Of a DNA stretch of 16,032 nucleotides, positions 1 through 6,550 are shown one piece after another. The DNA is from CAYLZN01 sp964387935 (GTDB lineage Bacteria > Acidobacteriota > Vicinamibacteria > Vicinamibacterales > JAFNAJ01), in the NCBI GenBank assembly GCA_964387935.1, contig CAYLZN010000103.1, forward strand, positions 1-16,032, given 5' to 3'. The notes beneath the pieces were generated by a model. That model saw only the letters and a list, made by a program, of their open reading frames with translations, was not told where the DNA came from and made no database searches. Both the position numbers and the translations under genes were made by a program. The first letter of the stretch is position 1. Each line of letters opens with the position of its first letter.

Positions 1-3
1 GTG

Positions 4-35
4 ATCACTCGCGAATTCCCGAGGGAATTCGTGAT
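4..35. repeat. Low-GC palindrome past the rdgB stop
   Basis: Arms GAATTCCC (13-20) and GGGAATTC (23-30) pair perfectly around a 2-base centre. Outer arms ATCAC (4-8) and GTGAT (31-35) also pair, with TCGC (9-12) bulged on the left. The stretch is much less GC-rich than its surroundings. It lies 16 bases past the rdgB stop, so it could act as a terminator for that operon, but the T-run expected on the minus strand would lie outside the window. A REP-type mobile repeat is the other option. Confidence 0.6.
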
Positions 36-50
36 TCTGACAAAGTAGTA

Positions 51-647
51 CTAGAACGCGAGTTCCCGCTGCTCGAGGAAGCGGCGCAACGCCCGGAAGG
101 CACGGCCGCGGTGGCTCACCTCGGCCTTGTCGGCCGCAGGGACTTCGGCGAGCGTGCGGTTCCACGGCGGGTAGATGAAGATGGGGTCGTATCCGAATCC
201 GCCCGTGCCGCGGGGTTCCCGCGCGATGGTGCCCTCGACCGTGCCCTCGGCCTCGAACACGACCGTGTCCCCCTGGGCGAGGGCCACGCGGCAGACGAAG
301 CGTGCCGGGCTCGTCCGCGCGCCGCGCGCGTCGAGCATCGCGTAGAGGCGTGCGAACTTCTCTTCGTAGGAGTCACCGGGGAACCGTGCTGACTGCACGC
401 CGGGCGCGCCGTCGAGCGCCGCGATCTCGAGGCCGGAGTCTTCAGCGACGGTCAGCAGCCCTGAGGCGCGCGCGTAGTACCGGGCCTTGTGACAGGCGTT
501 GGCCGCAAACGTCGGCCCGTGTTCCTCGGGCTCCGGAATGGCCGTGAACTCCGCGAGCGACGACAGGGTCAGCGGCAGGCCTCCGAGCAGCGTCCGGATT
601 TCTGCCAGCTTGCCGGCATTGGTGGTCGCGACGAGCAGCGTGGTCAC
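51..647 (-). CDS. rdgB: XTP/dITP diphosphatase (RdgB/HAM1 family)
   Basis: This enzyme hydrolyses non-canonical purine triphosphates (dITP, XTP) to monophosphates and pyrophosphate, keeping deaminated purines out of DNA and RNA. The 198-residue product has the normal family length. Visible motifs are VATTNAGKLAEI (6-17, nucleotide-binding S/T-N-x-x-K type), FAANACHKA (48-56), AEDSGLEIAALDGAPGV (68-84) and GTGGFGYDPIF (147-157), followed by ADKAEVSHRGRA (172-183). The start is GTG at 647, which overlaps the RNase PH stop in a 4-base GTGA, so the two genes are probably translationally coupled. It is the last gene of the amidase-GerMN-rph-rdgB operon. Family assignment is very secure; exact nucleotide preference is inferred from the family. 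Confidence 0.95.
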   Translation of the reverse strand: MTTLLVATTNAGKLAEIRTLLGGLPLTLSSLAEFTAIPEPEEHGPTFAANACHKARYYARASGLLTVAEDSGLEIAALDGAPGVQSARFPGDSYEEKFARLYAMLDARGARTSPARFVCRVALAQGDTVVFEAEGTVEGTIAREPRGTGGFGYDPIFIYPPWNRTLAEVPAADKAEVSHRGRAFRALRRFLEQRELAF

Positions 648-1369
648 AGGAGCGGACCGACCAGCGCGCGCTGGTGCTCCACCAGTTCCTGGATGCCGCG
701 TCCGGCCAGTTCCAGCAGCGCGTCCAGGACGTCGCGCGCGAACGGCTGACCCTCGGCGGTGCCCTGGACTTCGACGAAACGCCCGTCGCCGGTCTTGACC
801 ACGTTCATGTCCACCTCGGCCCTGGAATCCTCGTCGTAGGCGAGGTCCAGCATCGGGGTGCCCCCGACGATGCCCACGCTGGTCGCCGCGATGTAGTCGG
901 TCACGGGCAGCTTCGTGAACACGCCATGCTGCCGCAGTTTGTCGAGGGCCAGCACGAGGGCCACGAAGGCGCCGGTGATCGACGCGGTGCGTGTGCCGCC
1001 ATCGGCCTGGATGACGTCGCAATCCAGCCAGATCGTCCGTTCTCCCAGGGCCTCGAGCCGCACCACCGACCGCAGGGAGCGGCCGATGAGGCGCTGGATT
1101 TCCTGTGTGCGGCCTCCGACCTTGCCCGACGAGGCCTCGCGCGTCGTCCGGGTGTTGGTGGCGCGGGGGAGCATCCCGTACTCGGCGGTCACCCAGCCCT
1201 TCCCGCTGCCTCGGAGGAAGGGCGGCACGCGCTCCTCGACCGACGCGGCGCAGATGACGCGCGTCTGGCCGAGGGCAATCTGGACCGACCCCTCCGCGTG
1301 CATCTGCACGTTCGGGGTCAGCGTCACGGGCCTGAGCTGTGAAGGTTGCCGGCTGTCTATTCTGGTCAT
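644..1369 (-). CDS. rph: Ribonuclease PH
   Basis: RNase PH is a phosphate-dependent 3'-5' exoribonuclease that trims tRNA 3' ends and degrades structured RNA, working as a hexamer in the cytoplasm. The 241-residue product matches the family length of about 240. Recognisable blocks are QLRPVTLTPNVQMHAEGSV (11-29), GKGWVTAEYGMLPRATNTR (57-75), GRTQEIQRLIGRSLR (86-100, phosphate-binding Arg region), GGTRTASITGAF (124-135) and LDLAYDEDSRAEVDMNVV (174-191, acidic active-site region). I chose the ATG at 1369. An in-frame ATG at 1423 would add 18 residues (MGGPDACPRR...) that do not look like the family and would run into the preceding gene. The stop overlaps the rdgB GTG start. No strong Shine-Dalgarno is seen. 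Confidence 0.97.
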   Translation of the reverse strand: MTRIDSRQPSQLRPVTLTPNVQMHAEGSVQIALGQTRVICAASVEERVPPFLRGSGKGWVTAEYGMLPRATNTRTTREASSGKVGGRTQEIQRLIGRSLRSVVRLEALGERTIWLDCDVIQADGGTRTASITGAFVALVLALDKLRQHGVFTKLPVTDYIAATSVGIVGGTPMLDLAYDEDSRAEVDMNVVKTGDGRFVEVQGTAEGQPFARDVLDALLELAGRGIQELVEHQRALVGPLL

Positions 1370-1389
1370 GAGCGCTGCTCTGATCCGAT

Positions 1390-1977
1390 TCACCCGACGG
1401 GGACAGGCGTCGGGTCCACCCACTTGAGGCTTCGTGGCAAGGGTCGGCGAAGGTCGACGTGACCCGCCAGCGAATCGACCTCCCTGCCGTCCACGAGGAT
1501 CTGCACACGGTGAATCGCGGGCAGGTTCACCGTGAGCAGGTTGACGATCGCGTACACCGAGAACAGCTCGTCCAGCGATCCGCCCGTGTGAGCCTTCGCC
1601 ACCTCGGCGCTCAGGTCCACGAACGCATCACCCCCCTCGGCGATGAACACGGCTCTGACCGCCGTGCCCGCGGGGATGGCCTGCGCGTACGGTTCCGGCG
1701 CGGGCTCCACCTGCGCCTCGATGAGCCGCATGGCCTGCTGGGCCGTGTCCTCGGCGTGCACGACCTCACGCGGCACGGCGACGAGCCGCGACCCGTCCTC
1801 GGAGACATAGAACAGGGTGGCGCGGATGCGGCGCACGGGTTCCGGCGTGGGTTCCGACGCTGGCGCCACGCCGGTCTCGTCCGGTGTGGACCAGCGAGAC
1901 AAGGTGGTCGTCATCAGCCAGCCGACGCCCACGGCAACGAGCGCCGCCGCGATCAGGACGAAGAGGATCCTCCGCAT
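1390..1977 (-). CDS. GerMN-domain membrane-anchored protein
   Basis: The 195-residue product starts with a short basic end and one hydrophobic segment (about 4-22, ILFVLIAAALVAVGVGWL), then a Pro/Glu-rich linker. The rest (about 50-175) fits the GerMN (sporulation/germination GerM) fold, with RRIRATLFYVSEDGSRLV at its start and DELFSVYAIVNLLTVN near its end. There is no lipobox Cys, so it is probably an inner-membrane-anchored periplasmic protein. GerMN domains are linked to envelope or peptidoglycan functions, and the upstream neighbour is a peptidoglycan amidase. Its ATG overlaps the amidase stop by one base (TGATG), indicating coupling. The gene order gerM-rph-rdgB also occurs in Bacillus subtilis. 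Precise function is unknown; presence of this domain does not by itself mean sporulation. Confidence 0.85.
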   Translation of the reverse strand: MRRILFVLIAAALVAVGVGWLMTTTLSRWSTPDETGVAPASEPTPEPVRRIRATLFYVSEDGSRLVAVPREVVHAEDTAQQAMRLIEAQVEPAPEPYAQAIPAGTAVRAVFIAEGGDAFVDLSAEVAKAHTGGSLDELFSVYAIVNLLTVNLPAIHRVQILVDGREVDSLAGHVDLRRPLPRSLKWVDPTPVPVG

Positions 1978-3626
1978 CAGCGGCTGTCCGGCTGCCGCCG
2001 GCCGCCCTGCACGTAATCCCGGAACTGCACGAGGCTGTCGAAGAGCGCCTGCGCCAGCTGGGCCTGGTGCGCCGGCGATGTCAGCAGCTTTTCTTCGTCC
2101 GGGTTCGTGACGAAGCCCATCTCCACGAGCACGGCCGGCATGTTGGCCCCGACGAGGACGATGAAGGGGGCCTGCTGGATGGCGGCCGGGGTCATGGGCA
2201 CACGCGTGCGCAGCTGCTGCTCGACGATGGAGGCGAGGGCCGCCGAGTCCTTGAGGTGCTGGAGCTGCGCCATCTCCCAGAGGATCATCTCGACGCGCCG
2301 CTCGCCGCCGTTGTAGGCCGGCATCAGTTCGGCTTCGAGGGCGGCATGCTGGCGGGCCTCGCCGTTGTAATCGCCGGCACTCAGGTAGAACACCTCGGCG
2401 CCGCGTGCCGATCCGCGCACCGACGCGTTGGCGTGCAGGCTGACGAAGACGTCTGCCTTGTTGTTGTTCGCGAGGGCCGCGCGCGCGTCGAGCGCGACGG
2501 TCTGGTCACCGTCGCGCGTGAGCAGCACGCGGACGCCGAGCCTCGACTCGAGCAGGCCCTTGAGCTGTCGCGCCACGGCGAGCGCCACGTCCTTCTCCAG
2601 AGCGCCCCCGGGTCCCTTGGCCCCTGTTTCGTCGCCGCCGTGCCCCGGGTCGAGCACGATCGTGCGGAGAGCCGTCGTGGGAGGCTCGAACAGCAGCGGC
2701 GGCTCCGTGGTGGCGGGGCTGGCCGGAGCGGCGCCGCCGGCCGATGACGGGGCCTGTGCCGGCGCGGACGTCGATGATGCGCTGGCAGGGGTCAGGTCGA
2801 TCGTCAGCCGCGTGGCGCCACGCTCGCCAGGCTGATCGGATGCCTGGAACGAGGCGAACGCGGGTCCCAGGTCGAGGACCACGGCGGTACCGGATTCGTC
2901 GAGCCGTATCGCCTGCAGCAACGGCCCCGGCGTGACGGGAGCCAGGGTCACATCCAGCGCCTCGGCCTGGAACCGGACGAGCAGCCGGGCGCCATCCTGG
3001 GTAGTCGCGTGCCGCGTCGGCGCGTCGATGTCGATGACGACGCGCTCGCGGTCGCCCTGGGCGTCGGCGCGCGCGGTGATGCGGGGCACCTTCACGTCGC
3101 CCACGATCAGGAGGCGCGAGCCGCGCCGCACGCTGACCGAGGTCTGCAGCAGCAGCGGGAACGCGCGGCCGACGGTGTCCACGGGCACGAGCCAGCCGCG
3201 CCCCTGGCGGACCGGGGCAGCGGCCACCGACACCACGCGCCCCCCGAGCGACGCGAGCCCCTGTGACGTCGACAGCACGAGCGTATTGGTGCCCGAGGTC
3301 AGGGTGAGCCCGCCGGCCAGTGCGTCCTCCTTGGTGGTCAACTGGAAGAGCCGCACCAGGTCCTCGGGATCCACCTGGCCGTCGGCGGCCACCGTGCCNN
3401 NNNNNNNNCCAGGTGTCCTACCGGAGCGGGTTTGCGGGCACCTGATCGTCGTGGTCGCCAGGACCTGCCGGCCCGAGGGCAGGAGGACCGTGAACGCGGT
3501 CGCCCGAGGGGGTGGTTGCGCCTGTCCCTGGCTGAGTGGCGGCGCAAGGGAGAGCAGCGCACCGGCCAGCAATCCAACCAGCAGTGCGGAGGGGATCCGG
3601 CCCGTGCGACGTCGGCGCGACGGCAT
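1977..3626 (-). CDS. N-acetylmuramoyl-L-alanine amidase (AmiC type), interrupted by N gap
   Basis: This periplasmic zinc amidase cleaves the bond between MurNAc and L-Ala of peptidoglycan, usually during cell separation. The N-terminus carries a basic stretch and a signal-peptide-like hydrophobic run (about 14-30). Next comes a beta-rich region resembling copper-amine-oxidase-N/AMIN-type modules (about 76-275), then a Ser/Ala/Pro linker and the Amidase_3 catalytic domain (about 322-540). Zinc and catalytic residues are visible: H329 in LDPGHGG, E344 in GALEKD, H398 in SLHANAS and E502 in VEMGFVTN. Numbering counts the 10-N gap as nominal codons; the true gap length is unknown, so the real protein may differ around residues 58-76. 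It leads the minus-strand operon; no Shine-Dalgarno precedes the ATG, but a TATGAT hexamer lies 6 bases upstream. Confidence 0.93.
   Translation of the reverse strand: MPSRRRRTGRIPSALLVGLLAGALLSLAPPLSQGQAQPPPRATAFTVLLPSGRQVLATTTIRCPQTRSGRTPXXXXGTVAADGQVDPEDLVRLFQLTTKEDALAGGLTLTSGTNTLVLSTSQGLASLGGRVVSVAAAPVRQGRGWLVPVDTVGRAFPLLLQTSVSVRRGSRLLIVGDVKVPRITARADAQGDRERVVIDIDAPTRHATTQDGARLLVRFQAEALDVTLAPVTPGPLLQAIRLDESGTAVVLDLGPAFASFQASDQPGERGATRLTIDLTPASASSTSAPAQAPSSAGGAAPASPATTEPPLLFEPPTTALRTIVLDPGHGGDETGAKGPGGALEKDVALAVARQLKGLLESRLGVRVLLTRDGDQTVALDARAALANNNKADVFVSLHANASVRGSARGAEVFYLSAGDYNGEARQHAALEAELMPAYNGGERRVEMILWEMAQLQHLKDSAALASIVEQQLRTRVPMTPAAIQQAPFIVLVGANMPAVLVEMGFVTNPDEEKLLTSPAHQAQLAQALFDSLVQFRDYVQGGRRQPDSR
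3399..3408. other. Assembly gap (10 N)
   Basis: Ten undetermined bases sit inside the amidase gene near its 5' end. Ten N is a conventional scaffold-gap placeholder, so the true missing length is unknown. The reading frame happens to continue, but the last dozen or so codons before the gap do not resemble the domain, so sequence next to the gap may be wrong. Confidence 0.95.
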
Positions 3627-3632
3627 CGCACC

Positions 3633-3638
3633 ATCATA
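3633..3638 (-). promoter_or_regulatory. -10-like hexamer for the amidase operon
   Basis: TATGAT on the minus strand matches five of six bases of the TATAAT consensus and ends 6 bases before the amidase ATG. No recognisable -35 or Shine-Dalgarno is seen. The spacing would place transcription start at or near the start codon, giving a leaderless mRNA. Confidence 0.45.
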
Positions 3639-3658
3639 GCGCGAGCGCGAAAACCGCC

Positions 3659-3679
3659 GCCGGCCCTGCAGGGACCGGC
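3659..3679. promoter_or_regulatory. Inverted repeat between divergent amidase and MFS genes
   Basis: GCCGGCCCTG (3659-3668) pairs with CAGGGACCGGC (3669-3679) with a single bulged base. It sits in the only intergenic space shared by the two divergent genes, so it could be an operator. In DNA this GC-rich, chance palindromes are common. Confidence 0.25.
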
Positions 3680-3696
3680 GCTCCGAGAACTGGCCT

Positions 3697-3702
3697 CACA
3701 AT
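3697..3702 (+). promoter_or_regulatory. Weak -10-like hexamer before the MFS gene
   Basis: CACAAT matches four of six TATAAT positions and ends 5 bases before the MFS ATG. No Shine-Dalgarno is present. It is listed because the placement repeats that seen before three other operon-leading genes in the window. Confidence 0.3.
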
Positions 3703-3707
3703 AGGGC

Positions 3708-4940
3708 ATGCCCGCCGCCCCCGTTCGCGCCAGTGCCTCCGCCAGAGGAGAGTTGCTGGTCCAGCTCTACGCCAGCCTCGGCCACGGCATGATGCACCTG
3801 CTGGCCGCCTACTACTACGTCGTGGCCCTGCGGCTGGAGCGCGAGTGGGGGATGCCGTACGCGGACCTGCTCGGCCTCTGGACGCCCGGCGCGGCGATGA
3901 TCGGGCTGATGGCGCTGCCGGCAGGATGGCTGGCCGACCGCTGGAGTGCTCGGGGCATGATGGCCGTGTTCTTCGTCGGGCTCGGCATCGCGGCGGCCGG
4001 GTGTGGCCTCGCGACGGGGCCGGACAGCCTCAGGCTCGCGCTCATCGCGCTGGGCGCCTTCGCGGCCATCTATCACCCCGTCGGGCTCGCCTGGGTCGTG
4101 CGTCACGCGCGGCAGCGCGGCCGCGCGCTGGGCATCAACGGCATCACCGGTAGCCTCGGCGTGGCGCTCGCTGGTGTGGTGGCCGGCGGGCTCAGCGACA
4201 GCGTGGGCTGGCGTGCGGCGTTCGTCCTTCCGGGCGTCATGTCGATGGCCGCTGGGGCCTCCCTCGTCTACGCTATCCGCCAGGGCTGGGTGCCCGCGGC
4301 GCCAGCCGACGCGGCGGCGCCACGGCCGTCCGACGGCCGGCGTCCCGCGAGCGTGCTCTGGACGCTGGTCTTCACGATGACCGCCGGCGCCATGGTCTAC
4401 CAGGTGACGCAGGCGGCGCTCCCGAAGCTCCTGTCGCTGAACTTCGGGTCATCACTCGGCCCGTCCACCTTCGGCGTGGGGGCCCTCGTCGGCGTGGTGT
4501 ATGGCGTGGCCGCCTTCACCCAGGTGCTGGCCGGCCACGCGGCAGACCGCTACCCGCTGCCGCTCGTCTACCTTGCGATGTGGTTCCTGCAGGTGCCCCT
4601 GCTCTGGCTCATGGCATCGGTCGGCGGCTGGTCCTTCGTCGGCCTTGCCGCCCTCGCCGTCGTCGTCAACACCAGCGCGTTGCCGGCCGAGAACCTGCTG
4701 CTCGTCGGCTCCACGCCGACCAGCCGGCAGGGGCTCGCGTTTGGCTTGCGCTTCGTGCTGGTGTTCTGCGCCACCCCCGTGTCGTTGTGGTTCGTGGCCA
4801 CCGTGGCCCGGCGCACGGGCGGCTTCACGACGGTGTTCCTGGCGGCCGCTGCGCTCGCGGCTGTCGGAGGCCTGGCCTCCCTGCGTCTTCTGCCGCTCGC
4901 CGCGCGCGGACCCGCGACGAGCTCAAGCCTCGAAGCCTGA
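3708..4940 (+). CDS. MFS transporter, possibly fosmidomycin-resistance-like
   Basis: The 410-residue product is strongly hydrophobic throughout, with spacing consistent with about 12 membrane helices and a short hydrophilic stretch in the middle (about 196-214) separating two halves, as in the major facilitator superfamily. The loop after helix 2 reads GWLADRWSARG (the MFS signature-A region), and AAIYHPVGLAWVVRHARQRG followed by GINGITGSLG in the first half resembles FSR-type exporters. Substrate cannot be read from sequence; a small-molecule efflux role is an inference. The ATG at 3708 has no Shine-Dalgarno and follows a weak -10-like hexamer. It is transcribed divergently from the amidase operon and is followed by a hairpin and a tandem repeat, so it is probably monocistronic. 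Confidence 0.9.
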   Translation: MPAAPVRASASARGELLVQLYASLGHGMMHLLAAYYYVVALRLEREWGMPYADLLGLWTPGAAMIGLMALPAGWLADRWSARGMMAVFFVGLGIAAAGCGLATGPDSLRLALIALGAFAAIYHPVGLAWVVRHARQRGRALGINGITGSLGVALAGVVAGGLSDSVGWRAAFVLPGVMSMAAGASLVYAIRQGWVPAAPADAAAPRPSDGRRPASVLWTLVFTMTAGAMVYQVTQAALPKLLSLNFGSSLGPSTFGVGALVGVVYGVAAFTQVLAGHAADRYPLPLVYLAMWFLQVPLLWLMASVGGWSFVGLAALAVVVNTSALPAENLLLVGSTPTSRQGLAFGLRFVLVFCATPVSLWFVATVARRTGGFTTVFLAAAALAAVGGLASLRLLPLAARGPATSSSLEA

Positions 4941-5020
4941 GCCGTACGCCGGAAGCCGGCCCTCAAAGGGCCGGCCCTCCTTGCCGTACGCCGCCGTACG
5001 CCGTAAGCCGTACGCCGTAC
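4941..5020. repeat. GCCGTAC heptamer repeat array
   Basis: Six copies of a GCCGTA(C/A) heptamer occur between the MFS stop and alkA. Single copies are at 4941-4947 and 4983-4989, and four exact tandem units run from 4993 to 5020 (the second ends in A). The unit contains CGTAC, so adjacent copies create overlapping CGTACG palindromes. Nothing coding is supported here. Confidence 0.85.
4955..4975 (+). terminator. Hairpin after the MFS gene
   Basis: GCCGGCCCT (4955-4963) and AGGGCCGGC (4967-4975) form a perfect 9-bp stem with a CAA loop, 14 bases past the MFS stop. The following CCTCCTTG is only weakly T-rich, so it is not a textbook intrinsic terminator. It could instead be a REP-like unit, given the heptamer copies around it. 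Confidence 0.5.
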
Positions 5021-5068
5021 GCCCGTTCTCATGTCCGAAAACGGCGAGCCCGTGGCCACGACTGACGC

Positions 5069-5074
5069 CATAAT
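5069..5074 (+). promoter_or_regulatory. -10-like hexamer before alkA
   Basis: CATAAT matches five of six TATAAT bases and ends 7 bases before the ATG at 5082. No Shine-Dalgarno is present. It supports 5082 over the upstream in-frame ATGs at 5031 and 5073, because a transcript starting just downstream would not include them. Confidence 0.4.
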
Positions 5075-5081
5075 GGGCGCC

Positions 5082-6548
5082 ATGACGCTCGACGCCGACC
5101 GCTGCTACACGGCCCTGCGCACGCGCGACCGCAGGTTCGACGGGCGCTTTTTCGTCGGCGTCTCGTCCACGGGCATCTACTGCCGGCCCGTGTGTCCCGC
5201 GCGGATTCCCCGTCGGGATCGGTGCGAGTTCTTCACGACCGCGGCCGCCGCCGAGACCCGTGGCTTCCGTCCGTGCCTCCGTTGCCGGCCCGAGCTGGCG
5301 CCCGGCAACGCCCGCGTCGACGCCACGCGCTCGTTGGCAGCAAGAGCCGCGAGCCTGATCGAGGACGGGCTGTTCGTCGACGGCGGGGGTGTGGAGCGCC
5401 TGTCGGTCCGCCTGGGCGTGAGCGACCGCCATCTGCGCCGGACGTTCCAGGCGCAGTTCGGGGTGTCGCCCGTCGAGTTCGCTCAGACGCAGCGCCTGTT
5501 GCTGGCCAAGCGCCTCCTCACGGACACGCGCATGCGCGTGGTGGACGTGGCGATGGCCAGCGGGTTCGCCAGTCTGCGCCGGTTGAACACCCTGTTCCAG
5601 ACACGCTACCACCTGTCGCCTTCGGACCTCCGGTGCCGCGCGCGCACGGAATCAGCCTCGGACGTCGGCTTCCGGGTGTCGCTGCGCTACGAGCGGCCGT
5701 TCGCGTGGCGAGCGCTGCTGCGCTTCCTCCGGGCACGAGCCGTTCCTGGTGTCGAGTCGGTCGATGGCCGCTCGTACCGCCGCACCGTGCGCCTGGCCTC
5801 TCGACGTGCGGAGCACGTGGGGGCGATTGATGTCGCCCACGATGCCCGGCGCGGGTGCGTGGTCGTGACGACCCAGCCCACGCTTGCGTCGGTGCTGCCC
5901 CTGGTCGTGGGCGGCGTGAAACGGCTCTTCGACCTCGCCTGTCCGGTGCAGGACGTGGAACGCGGCCTGGGCCCCCTGGCGACAGCCTGTCCGGGCCTGC
6001 GCGTGCCGGGTGCCTTCGACGGGTTCGAAGTGGCCGTACGGGCCATCCTCGGGCAGCAGGTCACCGTGGCCGGCGCATCGACGCTCGCAGGCCGGCTTGC
6101 GGAGGCATTCGGCGATGCGGTCGAGACGGAGGTACCCGAACTGACCCGCCTCTTTCCGCGGGCCGAGAGAATCGCCCGCCTCGACGTCGAGACCCTGCGC
6201 ACGATCGGCCTGGTGTCCACCCGAGCGCGCGCCATCCTCGGTCTGGCCCGCGCGGTCGCCGACGGTTCACTCGGGCTCGAGCCGGAAGGTCCCATCGAAT
6301 CCACATTGGAGCGCCTGCGGGCGATTCCAGGCATCGGCGACTGGACCGCGCAGTACATCGCCATGCGGGCGCTCGCGTGGCCCGATGCGTTCCCCGAAAG
6401 CGATCTGGGCATCAGGCGGGCGCTGGGGGAGACACGACCCGCCCGGATCCGCGCAACGGCAGAAGCCTGGCTGCCGTGGCGCTCCTACGCCGCCATGCAC
6501 CTGTGGCAACGCCTGGACATCGCCGCGACGAACCCTTCAGGAGAGTGA
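5082..6548 (+). CDS. alkA: AdaA-AraC-AlkA fusion: methylation-sensing activator / 3-methyladenine DNA glycosylase
   Basis: This is a multidomain alkylation-repair protein (488 residues). An Ada-type Cys4 zinc domain comes first: C34 and C38 in GIYCRPVC, and C65 and C68 in RPCLRC. In Ada, C38 is the methyl-acceptor from phosphotriesters. An AraC helix-turn-helix region follows (about 78-182; VERLSVRLGVSDRHLRRTF and VVDVAMASGFASLRRLNTLF). Then come an AlkA N-terminal domain (about 195-285) and the HhH-GPD glycosylase domain (about 310-475). The hairpin IPGIGDWTA (415-423) and catalytic Asp D441 in FPESDLGIRR are intact. The first domain should sense methyl damage and switch on transcription, and the last excises alkylated bases. 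ATG 5082 was chosen because MTLDADRCYTALRTRD is the family start; ATGs at 5073 and 5031 would add 3 or 17 unrelated residues. It overlaps ogt's upstream GTG and forms an operon with it. Confidence 0.94.
   Translation: MTLDADRCYTALRTRDRRFDGRFFVGVSSTGIYCRPVCPARIPRRDRCEFFTTAAAAETRGFRPCLRCRPELAPGNARVDATRSLAARAASLIEDGLFVDGGGVERLSVRLGVSDRHLRRTFQAQFGVSPVEFAQTQRLLLAKRLLTDTRMRVVDVAMASGFASLRRLNTLFQTRYHLSPSDLRCRARTESASDVGFRVSLRYERPFAWRALLRFLRARAVPGVESVDGRSYRRTVRLASRRAEHVGAIDVAHDARRGCVVVTTQPTLASVLPLVVGGVKRLFDLACPVQDVERGLGPLATACPGLRVPGAFDGFEVAVRAILGQQVTVAGASTLAGRLAEAFGDAVETEVPELTRLFPRAERIARLDVETLRTIGLVSTRARAILGLARAVADGSLGLEPEGPIESTLERLRAIPGIGDWTAQYIAMRALAWPDAFPESDLGIRRALGETRPARIRATAEAWLPWRSYAAMHLWQRLDIAATNPSGE
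6539..6543 (+). promoter_or_regulatory. Shine-Dalgarno for ogt
   Basis: AGGAG lies 7 bases before the GTG at 6551. It decides between the two in-frame GTG codons at 6545 and 6551 in favour of the second. It lies within the last codons of alkA. Confidence 0.6.
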
Positions 6549-6550
6549 TC

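Noticed and set aside
1390..1977. GerMN protein as evidence for sporulation
   Set aside because: GerMN domains occur in many non-spore-formers, and no other sporulation gene is present in the window.
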